Positions 22,698-31,876 of a stretch of 37,081 bases of DNA are shown here, one piece after another. A program made the position numbers and the translations under genes. Where the stretch lies: contig NZ_QGSZ01000154.1 of NCBI RefSeq assembly GCF_003857055.1, positions 1 through 37,081 of the forward strand, written 5' to 3'. Numbering within the stretch: position 1 is the first letter of the stretch; each line of letters begins with the position of its first letter. The notes below the pieces were generated by a model that made no database searches, was not told the DNA's origin, and was given only the letters and a program-made list of their open reading frames with translations. The DNA comes from Micromonospora inaquosa. GTDB lineage: Bacteria > Actinomycetota > Actinomycetes > Mycobacteriales > Micromonosporaceae.

Positions 22698-23620
22698 GAA
22701 CGACCTCCGATACGGGCGATCAGGTCCCGTGCGGCCGGCAGGTCGTCCGGGGTGTTGAGGGTGACGATCTCCGGGGCGCCGTCGCCCTTGAGTTCCCGCT
22801 TGACCAGGCCGGCGAGGGTGCCGGCCGGGGGCAGCTCGATCACGCCGGTGACCCCGAGGTCGGCCAGCGTACGCATGCACAGGTCCCAGCGCACCGGCGC
22901 GGTGACCTGACGGACGAGGCGCTGCACCATCGCCGCGCCGTTGTCGACCGCGGTGCCGTCGAGGTTCGAGAGCAGGGTCCGGGCCGGGTCGGCGGGGGTG
23001 ATCCCGGCGGCCTCCGCGGCGAGCGCGGTCTCGGCCGGAGCCATGTACGGGGTGTGGAACGCGCCGGCGACCTGGAGTCGGATGACCCGGACCCGGGCGG
23101 GCGGCGCGGCGGCGAGCTTGTCGAGCCCGTCCAGGGCGCCCGCGGCGACGATCTGCCCGGCGCCGTTGCGGTTGGCCGGGTAGAGCCCGTTCGCCTCGAT
23201 CGCGGCGATCACCTCGTCGGGGTCGCCGCCGAGCACCGCGGCCATCCCGGTCGGCTCCAGCGCGCAGGCGGCGGCCATCTCCCGGCCGCGTACGCCGGCC
23301 AGGGTGATCGCGGCGTCGGCCGACAGCACCCCGGCCAGGGCGGCGGCACCCAGCTCGCCGACGCTGTGGCCGGCGGTGAGCGCGACGCCGTCCATCGGCA
23401 GGTGTTCGGCCGCGAGCAACGCCGCGGCGACCAGCAACGGCTGGGTGCGGGCGGTGTCCCTGATCTCGTCGGCGTCGGCGGCGGTGCCCAGGTGCAGCAG
23501 GTCGACCCCGGCCAACGCCGACCACTCGCGCAGTCGCGCCTCAGTGCCGGACAGGTCGAGCCAGGGGGTCAGGAAGCCGGGTTTCTGAGAACCCTGGCCG
23601 GGACTAAGTACAGCGAGCAC
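22694..23620 (-). CDS. fabD: Malonyl-CoA:ACP transacylase
   Basis: FabD loads malonyl groups from CoA onto ACP, 308 residues. Oxyanion segment SPGQGSQ is at 6-12, nucleophile S86 is in GHSVGEL, and the catalytic His H189 is in VAGAFHTPYM. The start is GTG with GGGAGAG about 10 nt upstream. It is the first gene of the fab operon, 79 bp after the fasR stop, in the same direction; the probable operon promoter and operator lie in that gap. Confidence 0.95.
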   Translation of the reverse strand: MLAVLSPGQGSQKPGFLTPWLDLSGTEARLREWSALAGVDLLHLGTAADADEIRDTARTQPLLVAAALLAAEHLPMDGVALTAGHSVGELGAAALAGVLSADAAITLAGVRGREMAAACALEPTGMAAVLGGDPDEVIAAIEANGLYPANRNGAGQIVAAGALDGLDKLAAAPPARVRVIRLQVAGAFHTPYMAPAETALAAEAAGITPADPARTLLSNLDGTAVDNGAAMVQRLVRQVTAPVRWDLCMRTLADLGVTGVIELPPAGTLAGLVKRELKGDGAPEIVTLNTPDDLPAARDLIARIGGRS

Positions 23621-23668
23621 GCCTATGACTCTCCCGGATAAAGGCGGGTAACGCTGTGCCGCCTTCGA

Positions 23669-23705
23669 CCAAACCGTACTAGGCCCTTTGGAGGTTTCCT
23701 ACAAA
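23669..23705 (-). promoter_or_regulatory. Probable FasR operator and fabD promoter
   Basis: An inverted repeat, TTTGTAGG-AAA-CCTCCAAA on the minus strand (23705-23687, one mismatch), overlaps the fasR stop codon. TTGTAG (23704-23699) and TAGTAC (23681-23676) are 17 bp apart and may be -35/-10 elements. FasR in Streptomyces coelicolor activates fabDHPF from this position; that this palindrome is its site is inferred. Confidence 0.5.
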
Positions 23706-24964
23706 GATCGGCGGGGATCATCCTCGTTTTGGGCGGATTTCCGGGTGGCCGGGGTCATTGTCTGAGTCGGGACGGGCGAGGTCTGCGGGGCGACCGGATC
23801 CAACCGACCCACGGTCAGCGCCACCTGGAGCGCGAACGCGTCCCGGGGAGACAACGGCGAAAACCCGGTCACCTCGGCGATCCGGCGAAGCCGGTAACGC
23901 ACAGTGTTCGGGTGCACGAACAGCGCCCGGGCCGCGCTCTCCAGCGTGCCACCGGCGGCCAGGAACGCGTCGAGGGTCGCCAGCAGTTCCCCGCCGGCGC
24001 GCACCAGCGTCGCGTACACATCGTGGCGTAGCCGCCGACGGGCCTCAGCGTCGCCGGCCAGAGCCCGCTCCGGCAACAGTTCCGCGGCCGGCACCGGTCG
24101 GGGCGCGCTCGGCCATGCCGGCGCGGCCCGAAAGCCGGACAGCGCGGCCCGGGCCGACTCGGTCGCCTCGTCCAGGCTGGGTACGGCCGGACCGACCACC
24201 ACCGGGCCATCCCCGAACGCGCTCAGCAGCTTCGCCGTGGCGGTCAGCGGATCCGGTGCGCCACCCAGCACGATGACCAACCGGTCGCCGTGGACGCCGC
24301 CGATCACCTCCACGCCGATCCGGCGGGCCTGCCGGTAGACCACGTGCAACACCGCGGAGACCTCGCCGCCGGGCGACCGACCGACCGCCACCGCCACCGG
24401 CGGCGCGTCCGCCCAGCCGAGCGCGGCGGCCCGACTGGCCAGGACGTCCGGCGAGTCACCGCGCAACAGCGCGTCGACCAGCAGCGCCTGAAGCCGGGCG
24501 TCCCACGCGCCGCGCGACTCGGCGGCCCGCGCGTAGACCCGGGCGGCCGAGAACGCGATCTCCCGGGAAAAGCGCAGCACCGCCTCGCGTAACTGCTGCT
24601 CCTCGCCCTCGGCGGCCAGGTGCGACACCTGCTCCTCGACCACGTCGATCGTCACCTTGATCAACGCCACGGTCTGCTGGAGGGTGATCGACCGGGCCAG
24701 CGCCTGCGGGGCGGCGGCGAAGACCTCGTCCGAGACCTCCTGGGTGCTGTCCGCCGTGCCGCCGCCCTCACGCAGCCACTGCACCAGCGACCTCGCGCCC
24801 GCCTGGGCGACCAGCATCACCCAGGAGCGCTGGTCGGCCGGCAGCGCCCGGAACCAGGGCAGCGTCTCGTCCATCCGGGCCACGCTGGAGGTGGCCAGCG
24901 CCCCCGCCGATCGTTCGATCCGGCGCAGCGTGGCCGACAGTTCCCCACCGCCCGGCGTGCTCAC
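23699..24964 (-). CDS. fasR: PucR-type transcriptional regulator FasR
   Basis: A 421-residue regulator with the layout of Streptomyces FasR, the activator of the fabD-fabH-acpP-fabF operon that it precedes. The N-terminal half carries ETLPWFRALPADQRSWVMLVAQAG, a hallmark of this group. A middle ligand-type domain follows. The C-terminal HTH of PucR/CdaR type reads LESAARALFVHPNTVRYRLRRIAEVTGF (about 367-394). A longer start exists 18 codons upstream (also GTG), but the GTG giving VSTPGGGELSATLRR matches the family better. The tail (QTMTPATRKSAQNEDDPRRSL) looks disordered, and its stop codon lies in a palindrome. Long-chain acyl-CoA or malonyl-CoA control is plausible but not visible in the sequence. 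Confidence 0.88.
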   Translation of the reverse strand: MSTPGGGELSATLRRIERSAGALATSSVARMDETLPWFRALPADQRSWVMLVAQAGARSLVQWLREGGGTADSTQEVSDEVFAAAPQALARSITLQQTVALIKVTIDVVEEQVSHLAAEGEEQQLREAVLRFSREIAFSAARVYARAAESRGAWDARLQALLVDALLRGDSPDVLASRAAALGWADAPPVAVAVGRSPGGEVSAVLHVVYRQARRIGVEVIGGVHGDRLVIVLGGAPDPLTATAKLLSAFGDGPVVVGPAVPSLDEATESARAALSGFRAAPAWPSAPRPVPAAELLPERALAGDAEARRRLRHDVYATLVRAGGELLATLDAFLAAGGTLESAARALFVHPNTVRYRLRRIAEVTGFSPLSPRDAFALQVALTVGRLDPVAPQTSPVPTQTMTPATRKSAQNEDDPRRSL

Positions 24965-25030
24965 CGCCCTAGCCTGACACGTGGTGAGCAGGTCAACCAC
25001 GTCGGCACCGGTCGACACGGTGCGGCCGGC

Positions 25031-25729
25031 TCACGGGTGCGGGGGAGGTGGCAGGCCCAACTCCTGGGCCAGGATCGCGGCCTGCACCCGGCTGCGCAGG
25101 TCCAGCTTCGCGAGGATCCGGCTCACATGGGTCTTGGTGGTGCTCTCCGCCAACACCAACCGGTCGGCGATCTGCAGGTTGGACAGGCCCAACCCGAGGC
25201 AGGCCAACACGTCACGCTCGCGCGGGGTGAGGGTGCCCAGGGCGGCCCGGGTGTCCGCCGACGCGCCCGGCGCGCTGGCCGCGAACGCGCTGATCAGCCG
25301 GCGGGTCACCGCGGGTGCGATGAACCCGTCACCCCGCGCCACCGTCCGCACCGCGCTGACCAGGCCGTCGGCGTCGGTGTCCTTGAGCAGGAACCCGGCC
25401 GCACCGGCCCGCAACGCCCCGAAGACGTACTCGTCCAGGTCGAAGGTGGTGAGCACCAGCACGTCGGCGAGCCCGTCGCCGACGATCGTCCGGGTCGCGG
25501 AGATCCCGTCGGAGTGGGGCATCCGCACATCCAGCACCGCCACGTCGGGGCGCAGCTCCCGGCACAGACGCACCGCGGCGTCACCGTCGGCGGCCTCGCC
25601 GACCACGCTGACACCCGGCGAGCCGTTCAGGATCAGGGCCAGTCCGGCCCGTACCGCCGGCTGGTCGTCGGCGAGCACCACCCGTACCGTCGCCGCGCCC
25701 GGGTCGTCCGACGGCCGCGCCGCGGTCAC
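25031..25729 (-). CDS. NarL/FixJ-family response regulator
   Basis: A two-component response regulator of 232 residues. The receiver domain has the acidic pair DD at 21-22, phospho-acceptor D67 in AVLDVRMPHSDG, T-loop LTTFD and K in LLKD. The C-terminal LuxR-type helix-turn-helix begins LTPRERDVLACLGLGLSNLQIADRL and ends STTKTHVSRILAKLDLRSRVQA. The start is GTG, overlapping the stop of the histidine kinase (GTGA). A Pro-rich end (GLPPPPHP) closes it. Targets are unknown. Confidence 0.94.
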   Translation of the reverse strand: MTAARPSDDPGAATVRVVLADDQPAVRAGLALILNGSPGVSVVGEAADGDAAVRLCRELRPDVAVLDVRMPHSDGISATRTIVGDGLADVLVLTTFDLDEYVFGALRAGAAGFLLKDTDADGLVSAVRTVARGDGFIAPAVTRRLISAFAASAPGASADTRAALGTLTPRERDVLACLGLGLSNLQIADRLVLAESTTKTHVSRILAKLDLRSRVQAAILAQELGLPPPPHP

Positions 25730-26910
25730 CCGCCCTCCCCGGTGGGCAGGGCGGCCCGCACCTGCCAGCGACCGTCCCGCGGCCCGGCGGTGAACCGGCC
25801 GGCCAGCAGGGTGGCCCGCTCCCGCATGCCGATCAGCCCGGCCCCGGCGCCCGGCAGCCCGGCACTGCCCCGACGGACCGGATTCTCCACCGTCAGCACC
25901 ACCTCGGCCGGCCGGTACGCGATCGTCAGCTCCGCCTCACCCGTGCCGTGCTTGAGCGCGTTCGTCAGCGACTCCTGCACGATCCGGTACGCGGCGAGGT
26001 CCACCCCCACCGGCAGCACGCCCGGCGTGCCATCGGTCCGGACCCGCACCGCGAGACCCGCCGCCCGAACCCGCTCGACCAGGCCGCCCGCCTCGGCCAG
26101 CCGCGCGGTGACTACCTCCGACCTGACCGGGCCGCCGCTGGTCCCTGGCTCGCGCAGCACCTCGATCATCTGACGCATCTCCGCCAGCCCCTGCACGCTG
26201 CTCTCCCGGATGACCCGCAACGCCGACTCCACCTGACCGCGATCCAACCCGGGCACGGAGAGCACGGCGGTGGCGTGGATGGCCACCGCGCTGAGGTGGT
26301 TCGCGACCACGTCGTGCAACTCCCGGGCCATCCGGGCCCGTTCGGCGCTGACCGCCTGCCGACGGTCCAACTCGACCAGCCGGGCGGTCTGCTCGGCCCG
26401 CGCCCGCTCGGCGGCGGCCTGGTCGCGGTACTGCCGCACACTGATGCCGGTCAGCACCGGCAGCAGCCCGGCGAGCACCACCAGGACCCCGAGCGCCGCC
26501 CCACGCCAGTGGCCGTACCGGAGCACGCCGACGACCGCCCCGACCAGGCTCAACGCCACGGTGATCCGCAGCAACCACCGCCACAGTCGGGGCGGGCCGT
26601 ACACGCAGGCGTCGTAGAGCACCTGCGTGTAGACCAGGACGGTGCCCAGCGAACTGCCCAGCGCCGTGTCGACCACCAGCGCGCCGGTGCCCACCGCCAG
26701 GCTGGCGCGCGGTGCGACCCGCCGTAGGCCGACGGCGACGCACACCGCCACCAGTGGCGGCAGGAACAACACCGAGGGGACCTGCGCGTTCGGGCGGACC
26801 TGCGGTTGCCAACCCAGGGCGTGCAGCACCAGACCACCGGCCAGCGACGCGCCGGCCAGCATGAGATCACGGCCGAGGGTGCCGGAGTCGAGCCACGGTG
26901 GCGGACGCAT
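25726..26910 (-). CDS. Histidine kinase, NarL-type partner, with an N-terminal membrane domain
   Basis: A sensor kinase of 394 residues. About five hydrophobic segments occupy residues 15-158 with no recognisable extracellular sensor domain, so the signal is probably sensed in or near the membrane. A HisKA_3 dimerisation motif ARMARELHDVVANHLSAV carries phospho-acceptor H199. A HATPase domain with VQESLTNALKHG and GAGLIGMRERA follows. This is the NarX/DesK-like class. The ATG giving MRPPPWLDSG is the best candidate; the frame is open much further upstream but reads as Arg/Pro-rich noise. It overlaps the response regulator by 4 bp. Confidence 0.9.
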   Translation of the reverse strand: MRPPPWLDSGTLGRDLMLAGASLAGGLVLHALGWQPQVRPNAQVPSVLFLPPLVAVCVAVGLRRVAPRASLAVGTGALVVDTALGSSLGTVLVYTQVLYDACVYGPPRLWRWLLRITVALSLVGAVVGVLRYGHWRGAALGVLVVLAGLLPVLTGISVRQYRDQAAAERARAEQTARLVELDRRQAVSAERARMARELHDVVANHLSAVAIHATAVLSVPGLDRGQVESALRVIRESSVQGLAEMRQMIEVLREPGTSGGPVRSEVVTARLAEAGGLVERVRAAGLAVRVRTDGTPGVLPVGVDLAAYRIVQESLTNALKHGTGEAELTIAYRPAEVVLTVENPVRRGSAGLPGAGAGLIGMRERATLLAGRFTAGPRDGRWQVRAALPTGEGG

Positions 26911-27221
26911 GACCCGATCCCACCACAGCCGTCGCCCGCCGAACTCCGACCGGGGGAGGACCTCGACGACACCGCCATGCGCCGAAAGGGGTACGCCAAC
27001 GGCAACCCGCCCGGTCGGCCCCGCCGACGGGCCCCGGGGTGAACGGCACGGAAAGAAGCTGTGAACTGCGTAACCGGGTCCCGTGCTCAGCGGCGTCGTC
27101 GGGGACCGGCCGGCCCGGACCCCGGGTACGCTGCGCGCGGCCCGTCGGTCCCGGCCAGTACGGTGACAGGGCACCTCGGGGGAGAGCACCCGAGGGTGGG
27201 GCGAGCGTGAGGAGACCGGGG
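26911..27221. other. Divergent intergenic region with a leader hairpin
   Basis: No gene. It carries the upstream region of the histidine kinase and the leader of the small forward gene. A bulged hairpin, CACCTCGGG (27172-27180) against CCCGAGGGTG (27189-27198), lies just before that gene's GAGGAG ribosome site. Confidence 0.5.
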
Positions 27222-27574
27222 ATGGCGCACGGGGAGGCCGAGCACGGCTGCGCCCAGGGCGAGCCCTGCCGGCCGGGGCACCACGACCCGCAGGCGGCTG
27301 GCAAGCACCGCCGAGCGGTCGGCGGCGCACCATCGCACCCGGCGGAGCCGCTCGTCGGGCGGGCTGATGACGAGCCTGTGCTGCCGCGTCAGCGCTCCGC
27401 AGAGCCCAACATCCTCGGCGAGTCCGACTCCGACGTTCCCGCTGGTTGCCTCAGCGAACTTCCCGGCTGGGCCGGGGCGCACCGGCATGGCCCGGTTCGA
27501 CCGCGTCCGCGGGCCACCCGTCGGGAGCGCCCACCGCGCCGCTGGTGCTGATCACCGTCGACGGGCGGCACTGA
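27222..27574 (+). pseudogene. Small protein gene with a probable -1 frameshift
   Basis: A Cys/His/Gly/Pro-rich small protein, not recognised. The ATG has a very good ribosome site (GAGGAG, 7 nt spacing), and the first 85 codons (MAHGEAEHGCAQGEPC, then GHHDPQ) have strong G/C third positions. Continuing in this frame gives an Arg/Pro-rich tail with poor codon bias and a stop at 27549-27551. The -1 frame, entered near the GGGG at 27474-27477, gives a sensible tail ending PTAPLVLITVDGRH. Its stop (27572-27574) sits at a hairpin. A deleted G in the run, a sequencing error or programmed slippage would each explain this. Confidence 0.45.
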
Positions 27575-27577
27575 GCG

Positions 27578-27602
27578 GCGGGTGCGGCAAGTCAGCGCCC
27601 GC
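27578..27602. terminator. Hairpin between the small gene and the secreted protein gene
   Basis: GCGGGTGC and GCGCCCGC form an 8-bp stem (one G-T pair) with a 9-nt loop, between two convergent stop codons. Confidence 0.5.
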
Positions 27603-27608
27603 GCTCGC

Positions 27609-28259
27609 TCAGCGGGTGCGGCGGCGGATCAGCAGAGCGATCCCGGCGAGGCCGACCGTGATGGTCAGCATCACGCCGACGTTGAGCAGAAGCAGGCGTT
27701 GCAGGTCGCTGAGCGCCTCGTCGAGGTCCTTCGCCGGGTCGAGCGTGTCCTCCGGGAGCACCCGCTCGCCGCCGCCCGCGCCGCCGCTGACCGTGTCGAA
27801 CTGCCGCTCCAGCGGCACACCGGCGGTGCGCAGGGTCTCGGACATGCTGAGCCGACCCAGGAACCAGCCGGCGCTGGTCTTGCGGCCGTCCGGCTGCTTG
27901 GCCGGCCGGTAGAGCCGGGGGCCACCGACCGCCTTGGGGTAGAGGTCGTAGGTCTGTTTCGGCGTCTCGCCGGCGAGCACCACGACCGTGTATTTCGGAC
28001 CGAGGTTGGCCGCCTTGGGGCCTTTTGGCATGCCGGTGGGAGCGAGGAAGTTGACCTGGTCGATGACCGCGCCCACGAGGGTGGGCTCGGTGTCCGCGTG
28101 CATTCGCACCGGTGCGGACATTCCCGTGCCGGTGATGTCCACTCCGGCGGGTGCCGGCTTCGGCGCCGCCGAGGCCGAGCCAGCGGTGCCGAGCGACAGC
28201 AACGCTGCCGCCAGGGTGCCCGCCAGCACGGCTGCCAACCGCCTCATGTGTCGGAGCAT
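27609..28259 (-). CDS. Secreted protein with a C-terminal membrane anchor
   Basis: A 216-residue exported protein of unknown function. A signal peptide (MLRHMRRLAAVLAGTLAAALLSL, cleavage near ASA-A) leads to an extracellular domain with Gly/Pro-rich strands (DITGTGMSAPVRMHAD, later KYTVVVLAGETPKQTYDLYPKA). One transmembrane helix (about 190-210, LLLLNVGVMLTITVGLAGIAL) then ends in a basic RRRTR tail, a sortase-like or simple stop-transfer end without LPxTG. The ATG has GAGGAGG 4 nt upstream; a second in-frame ATG four codons on is too far from it. It is divergent from the CopC-domain gene, hinting at a shared role at the cell surface. Confidence 0.82.
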   Translation of the reverse strand: MLRHMRRLAAVLAGTLAAALLSLGTAGSASAAPKPAPAGVDITGTGMSAPVRMHADTEPTLVGAVIDQVNFLAPTGMPKGPKAANLGPKYTVVVLAGETPKQTYDLYPKAVGGPRLYRPAKQPDGRKTSAGWFLGRLSMSETLRTAGVPLERQFDTVSGGAGGGERVLPEDTLDPAKDLDEALSDLQRLLLLNVGVMLTITVGLAGIALLIRRRTR

Positions 28260-28478
28260 CCCGCCTCCTCGCCCCGTTCGATGGATGGCTTCGTCGTGAC
28301 GTCCGGACCGACCTGCTGGTGCGGCATCGACCGGATGGTCGCGTCCACTCCTACAGACTCCGCAGAACGTCGATGAGTTGCAGCTTTCGGAACAGTAATT
28401 GGAACTATCTGTGATCTCTGCTCGACTAATGAGGAGCCGTTTGATCAGCGGGCGGATCGTACCCTTACGGAGGGGTTC

Positions 28479-29114
28479 ATGGGGGGCAGGGTTACACGTT
28501 CGGTGCGGGTCATGCCAGTGGTGCTCGGCGTGGCGTTCGGTGTGTCGTTTTTGGTGCCGGCGACACCGGCTGCCGCCCACAACGAGTTGACCGGCAGCAA
28601 CCCGCGCGACGGCGCCCGCCTGGCGACGGCACCTGCCCGGGTGGAGCTACGGTTCCTCGCCACGCCGTCGCCGGGAACGACAAAGATCACAATAACGGGA
28701 CCGGACAATGTGGTCGCTGGCGGCCCACCCGCCTTCGACGGCAGTCGCGTGCGGGTGCCGTTCACGCCGGCCGCCGCGGGGCTCTACATCGTCGGCTACC
28801 AGCTCGCGTCGTCCGACGGGCATCCGGTGAAGGGCGAGGTGCGGTTCACCCTCACGACCGGCACCGCCGCTGACCCGTCCGCCTCGCCGTCCAGCCCGGC
28901 CGGGTCGCCCTCGGCTGCCCCGTCGATTGTCGGCTCACCCTCAGCCGGGCCCGTGACGGCGACACCCGACAGCTCGGCGGCTTCCCCGGTGCCGGCCGCG
29001 TCGGAGCAGTCCGACTCCGGGGGTCGCTGGTGGCTCTGGGCGCTCGGCGGCCTGGTGCTGCTGGCCGCGCTCGCAACCGGCCTCGCGTTCCGCCGCCGCC
29101 GCGGCACCCCGTGA
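28479..29114 (+). CDS. CopC-domain protein, membrane-anchored
   Basis: A CopC-type copper-binding domain protein, 211 residues. The signal peptide is followed by mature HNELTGSNPRDGARL, where His34 at the mature N-terminus is the usual copper ligand; the second conserved His is in SSDGHPVKG (H115). The beta-sandwich ends at about 127, followed by a Ser/Pro/Ala/Thr linker and one transmembrane helix (WWLWALGGLVLLAALATGLAF) with an RRRRG tail. In the family, CopC delivers or buffers copper outside the membrane; the partner CopD is not encoded here. The ATG has GGAGGGG upstream. Confidence 0.9.
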   Translation: MGGRVTRSVRVMPVVLGVAFGVSFLVPATPAAAHNELTGSNPRDGARLATAPARVELRFLATPSPGTTKITITGPDNVVAGGPPAFDGSRVRVPFTPAAAGLYIVGYQLASSDGHPVKGEVRFTLTTGTAADPSASPSSPAGSPSAAPSIVGSPSAGPVTATPDSSAASPVPAASEQSDSGGRWWLWALGGLVLLAALATGLAFRRRRGTP

Positions 29115-29132
29115 TCGAACTGTTGTCTTCCG

Positions 29133-30542
29133 TCAGACCAGGCGTAGGCGGGCGGCGCGGATCCGGGTCAGGGTGCGCTCGCGACCGAGCACCTCCAGCG
29201 ACTCGAACAGCGGCAGACCCACCGTGCGGCCGGTGACCGCGACCCGCACCGGCGCCTGCGTCTTGCCGAGCTTGAGGCCACGCTCGGCGCCGACCGCCTC
29301 CAGCGTCGACTTCAACGACTCGGCATCCCAGGACTCCAGCGCCTCGAACGCCGCGACGGCGTCGTCCAGCAGCTCGGCGGAGCCGTCCTTCATCGTCTTG
29401 GTCCAGGCGGCCTCGTCGATCAGCGGCGAGGCCAGGAAGAGGAAGTCGACGTTCGGCACGATCTCGCTGAGCACCGCGATCCGCGTCTGGGCCAGCGGCG
29501 CCACAGCGGCGAACGCGTCGGCGTCGAACTCCTCCGGCTGCCACGGCGGCGGCGCGATGGTGTCGGTGCCGGTCAACCACGGCTGGCAGGCGTCGATGAA
29601 CTCGGCCACCGGCAGCGCGCGAATGTACTCGCCGTTGAACGCGCGCAGCTTCTTCTCGTCGAAGAACGCCGAGGAGAGGTTGACCTCGTCCAGCCGGAAC
29701 TCGTCCTCGATCACCGACCAGGGAACGATCTCCCGGTCGCCGGAGGGGGCCCAGCCGAGCAGCATGAGGTAGTTGCGCATCGCGCCGGCGAGGTAACCCT
29801 CGTCGCGGTACGCCTCCAGGGCGACCTTGTCCCGGCGCTTGGAGAGCTTCTGCCGCTTCTCGTTGACCACCACCGGCACGTGCGCCCAGATCGGCGGCTT
29901 GACCCCGAGCGCTTCCCAGAGCAGCTGCTGCTTGGGGGTGTTGGGCAGGTGCTCCTCGGCCCGGATCACGTGGGTGATCCCCATGGTCATGTCGTCGACG
30001 ACGTTGGCCAGCAGGAAGACCGGCGAGCCGTCGCCCCGGGCGATGACGAAGTCCTCGATGAGCTTGTTCTCGAAGGTGGGCTCACCACGGATCAGGTCGA
30101 CCACCACGGTCGCGCCCTCGTCGGGCGTACGGAAGCGCAGCGCGTGCCCCGGGCCGGGGCCGAGGCCACGGTCGCGGTGGTAGCCGTCGTAGCCCTGGTA
30201 CTGCGAGCCGGTGCGGGCCTGCACGTCTTCACGGGTGCAGTCGCAGTAGTAGGCGCGGCCGGACTCGTGGAGCCGGGCGGCGGCGGCCCGGTGCTCGCCC
30301 GCGTTCGCGGACTGGAAGTACGGGCCCTCGTAGCTGCCCCGGGAGATGCCGATCCAGTCCAGCGCGGAGAGGATGCCCTCGGTCCACTCGGGCTTGTTGC
30401 GCGCCGCGTCGGTGTCCTCGATACGCAGCACGAACACGCCGCCCTGCTGCTTGGCGTAGATCCAGTTCTGCAGCGCCGAGCGGGCGCCGCCGACGTGGAA
30501 CATACCGGTCGGGGAGGGGGCGAAGCGCACACGTACTGTCAC
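29133..30542 (-). CDS. gltX: Glutamyl-tRNA synthetase
   Basis: Class I glutamyl-tRNA synthetase, 469 residues. The HIGH-type motif is in [21 protein letters not shown] (about 7-27), the KMSKS-type motif is KLSKRRD (232-238), and the connective peptide carries YYCDC (only two of the four zinc-ligand cysteines or His seen in some relatives). The C-terminal helical anticodon-binding domain ends [23 protein letters not shown]. If a separate amidotransferase is present, this enzyme also charges tRNA-Gln, as in most actinomycetes. The GTG (MTVRVRF) is the family start; GGGGGA abuts it closely. Confidence 0.95.
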   Translation of the reverse strand: MTVRVRFAPSPTGMFHVGGARSALQNWIYAKQQGGVFVLRIEDTDAARNKPEWTEGILSALDWIGISRGSYEGPYFQSANAGEHRAAAARLHESGRAYYCDCTREDVQARTGSQYQGYDGYHRDRGLGPGPGHALRFRTPDEGATVVVDLIRGEPTFENKLIEDFVIARGDGSPVFLLANVVDDMTMGITHVIRAEEHLPNTPKQQLLWEALGVKPPIWAHVPVVVNEKRQKLSKRRDKVALEAYRDEGYLAGAMRNYLMLLGWAPSGDREIVPWSVIEDEFRLDEVNLSSAFFDEKKLRAFNGEYIRALPVAEFIDACQPWLTGTDTIAPPPWQPEEFDADAFAAVAPLAQTRIAVLSEIVPNVDFLFLASPLIDEAAWTKTMKDGSAELLDDAVAAFEALESWDAESLKSTLEAVGAERGLKLGKTQAPVRVAVTGRTVGLPLFESLEVLGRERTLTRIRAARLRLV

Positions 30543-30598
30543 GTCCCCCAGCCTACGGCGGTGCGCGACTGCTTTTCGCCACCGCCCCCCGCCGTGAC

Positions 30599-31876
30599 TC
30601 ACGGAACCGAGCGGATCTTGACGACCAGGGCGCTGCCGAGCAGGGTGACCACGGCGGTGACCGCGTAGAGCGTGGGATAGCCGCCCAGATACACCACGAG
30701 CGGGGCGGAGAGCGCCGGGCCGAGCACCTGCGGCGCCGAATTGGCGATGTTGATGACGCCCAGGTCCTTCGCCCGGTCGGTGGCCCGGGGCAGCACCTGG
30801 GTGATCAGCGCGGCGTCCACCGAGAGGTAGACGCCGTAACCCGCGCCGAGCAGCAGCGCCGCGACGATGGCCATCGGCCAGACCGGCGCGACCGCGAGCA
30901 GCAGCGCCGCCACCGCCATGATCAGCCCGGAGACGATCACGTAGATCTTGCGCCGGCCGGACCGGTCGGACAGCCGGCCGGCGACCACCGCGGTCAGCAT
31001 CATCCCGAGCGTGTAGAGCAGGATCAGCACCAGCAGGCCGCCCTCGGGGTCGGGGTGACGTACCCCGTCGCTGAGGAAGTACAGCAGGTAGAGGGTGCCC
31101 AGGGCGTTGCCCAACTGGACCAGGAACCGGGTGATCCAGGCCCAGGCGAAATCCGGGTGTCGGCGAGGGCTGATCCACATCGAGGCCAGCAGTGCCCGCG
31201 TCCGCAGCACCGGCCGGTGCGTACGGGGCAGCGGTTCGTCGGGGGTGAGCAGCGTGAACGGCAGCGACAGCAGCAGGATGGCCACGGCGATGGCCAGGTA
31301 GCCGGCGGCGTTGCCGGTGACCACGGCGGTGACCAGCACCGCGCCGAGCACCAACCCGAGCGCCTGCGGGATGCCCACCCAACCCGAGACGCCGCCGCGC
31401 TGCGTCACCGGCACCCGGTCCGGGACGGCGGCGGTGAGGCTGGCCAGCATCGCGTTGAAGCAGACCTGCGCGGCGACCCAGCCGAGGGCGACCCCGAGGA
31501 TGGTCCGCTGCTGGGCCAGCAGCACCAGGGCCGCCGCGCCGAGCACGGCCCCGCCCGCCGTCCAGACGTGCCGACGACCGAGTTCGCGGCCGGCGATCCG
31601 CAGGCACGTCCGGTCCGACAGCGCGCCCGCGAGGGGGTTGGCCAGCACGGCGGCCAGCGCACCGAGGCCGGTGACCACGGCCAGCATGTTCTCCTTGTCG
31701 CCGGGCGCGATCTGTTCGATCTGCTGCGGCAGCAGCACCTGGATGGGCGTGAAGAACGCCATCCACACGCCGAGGTTGGCCGCGAAGATCAGGCCGATCC
31801 AGCCGCGCCGCACCGGCACCGTCGGCTCGGCGAGCGCCGCCGGCAGCGACGCCGGCGTCGGGTCGAGGGTGGTCAC
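30599..31876 (-). CDS. MFS transporter, probable sugar or glycoside permease
   Basis: A 12-helix major facilitator protein of 425 residues. After a short cytoplasmic N-terminus come helices 1-6 with the loop 2-3 motif [12 protein letters not shown] long central loop (about 215-245) precedes helices 7-12 with a second copy of the motif [14 protein letters not shown]. The GTG start overlaps the stop of the GH1 gene by 4 bp (GTGA), so the two are co-translated. It most likely imports a beta-glucoside or disaccharide that the GH1 enzyme cleaves. Substrate is inferred from context only; MFS members closest to the sucrose/glycoside symporter group fit. Confidence 0.88.
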   Translation of the reverse strand: MTTLDPTPASLPAALAEPTVPVRRGWIGLIFAANLGVWMAFFTPIQVLLPQQIEQIAPGDKENMLAVVTGLGALAAVLANPLAGALSDRTCLRIAGRELGRRHVWTAGGAVLGAAALVLLAQQRTILGVALGWVAAQVCFNAMLASLTAAVPDRVPVTQRGGVSGWVGIPQALGLVLGAVLVTAVVTGNAAGYLAIAVAILLLSLPFTLLTPDEPLPRTHRPVLRTRALLASMWISPRRHPDFAWAWITRFLVQLGNALGTLYLLYFLSDGVRHPDPEGGLLVLILLYTLGMMLTAVVAGRLSDRSGRRKIYVIVSGLIMAVAALLLAVAPVWPMAIVAALLLGAGYGVYLSVDAALITQVLPRATDRAKDLGVINIANSAPQVLGPALSAPLVVYLGGYPTLYAVTAVVTLLGSALVVKIRSVP

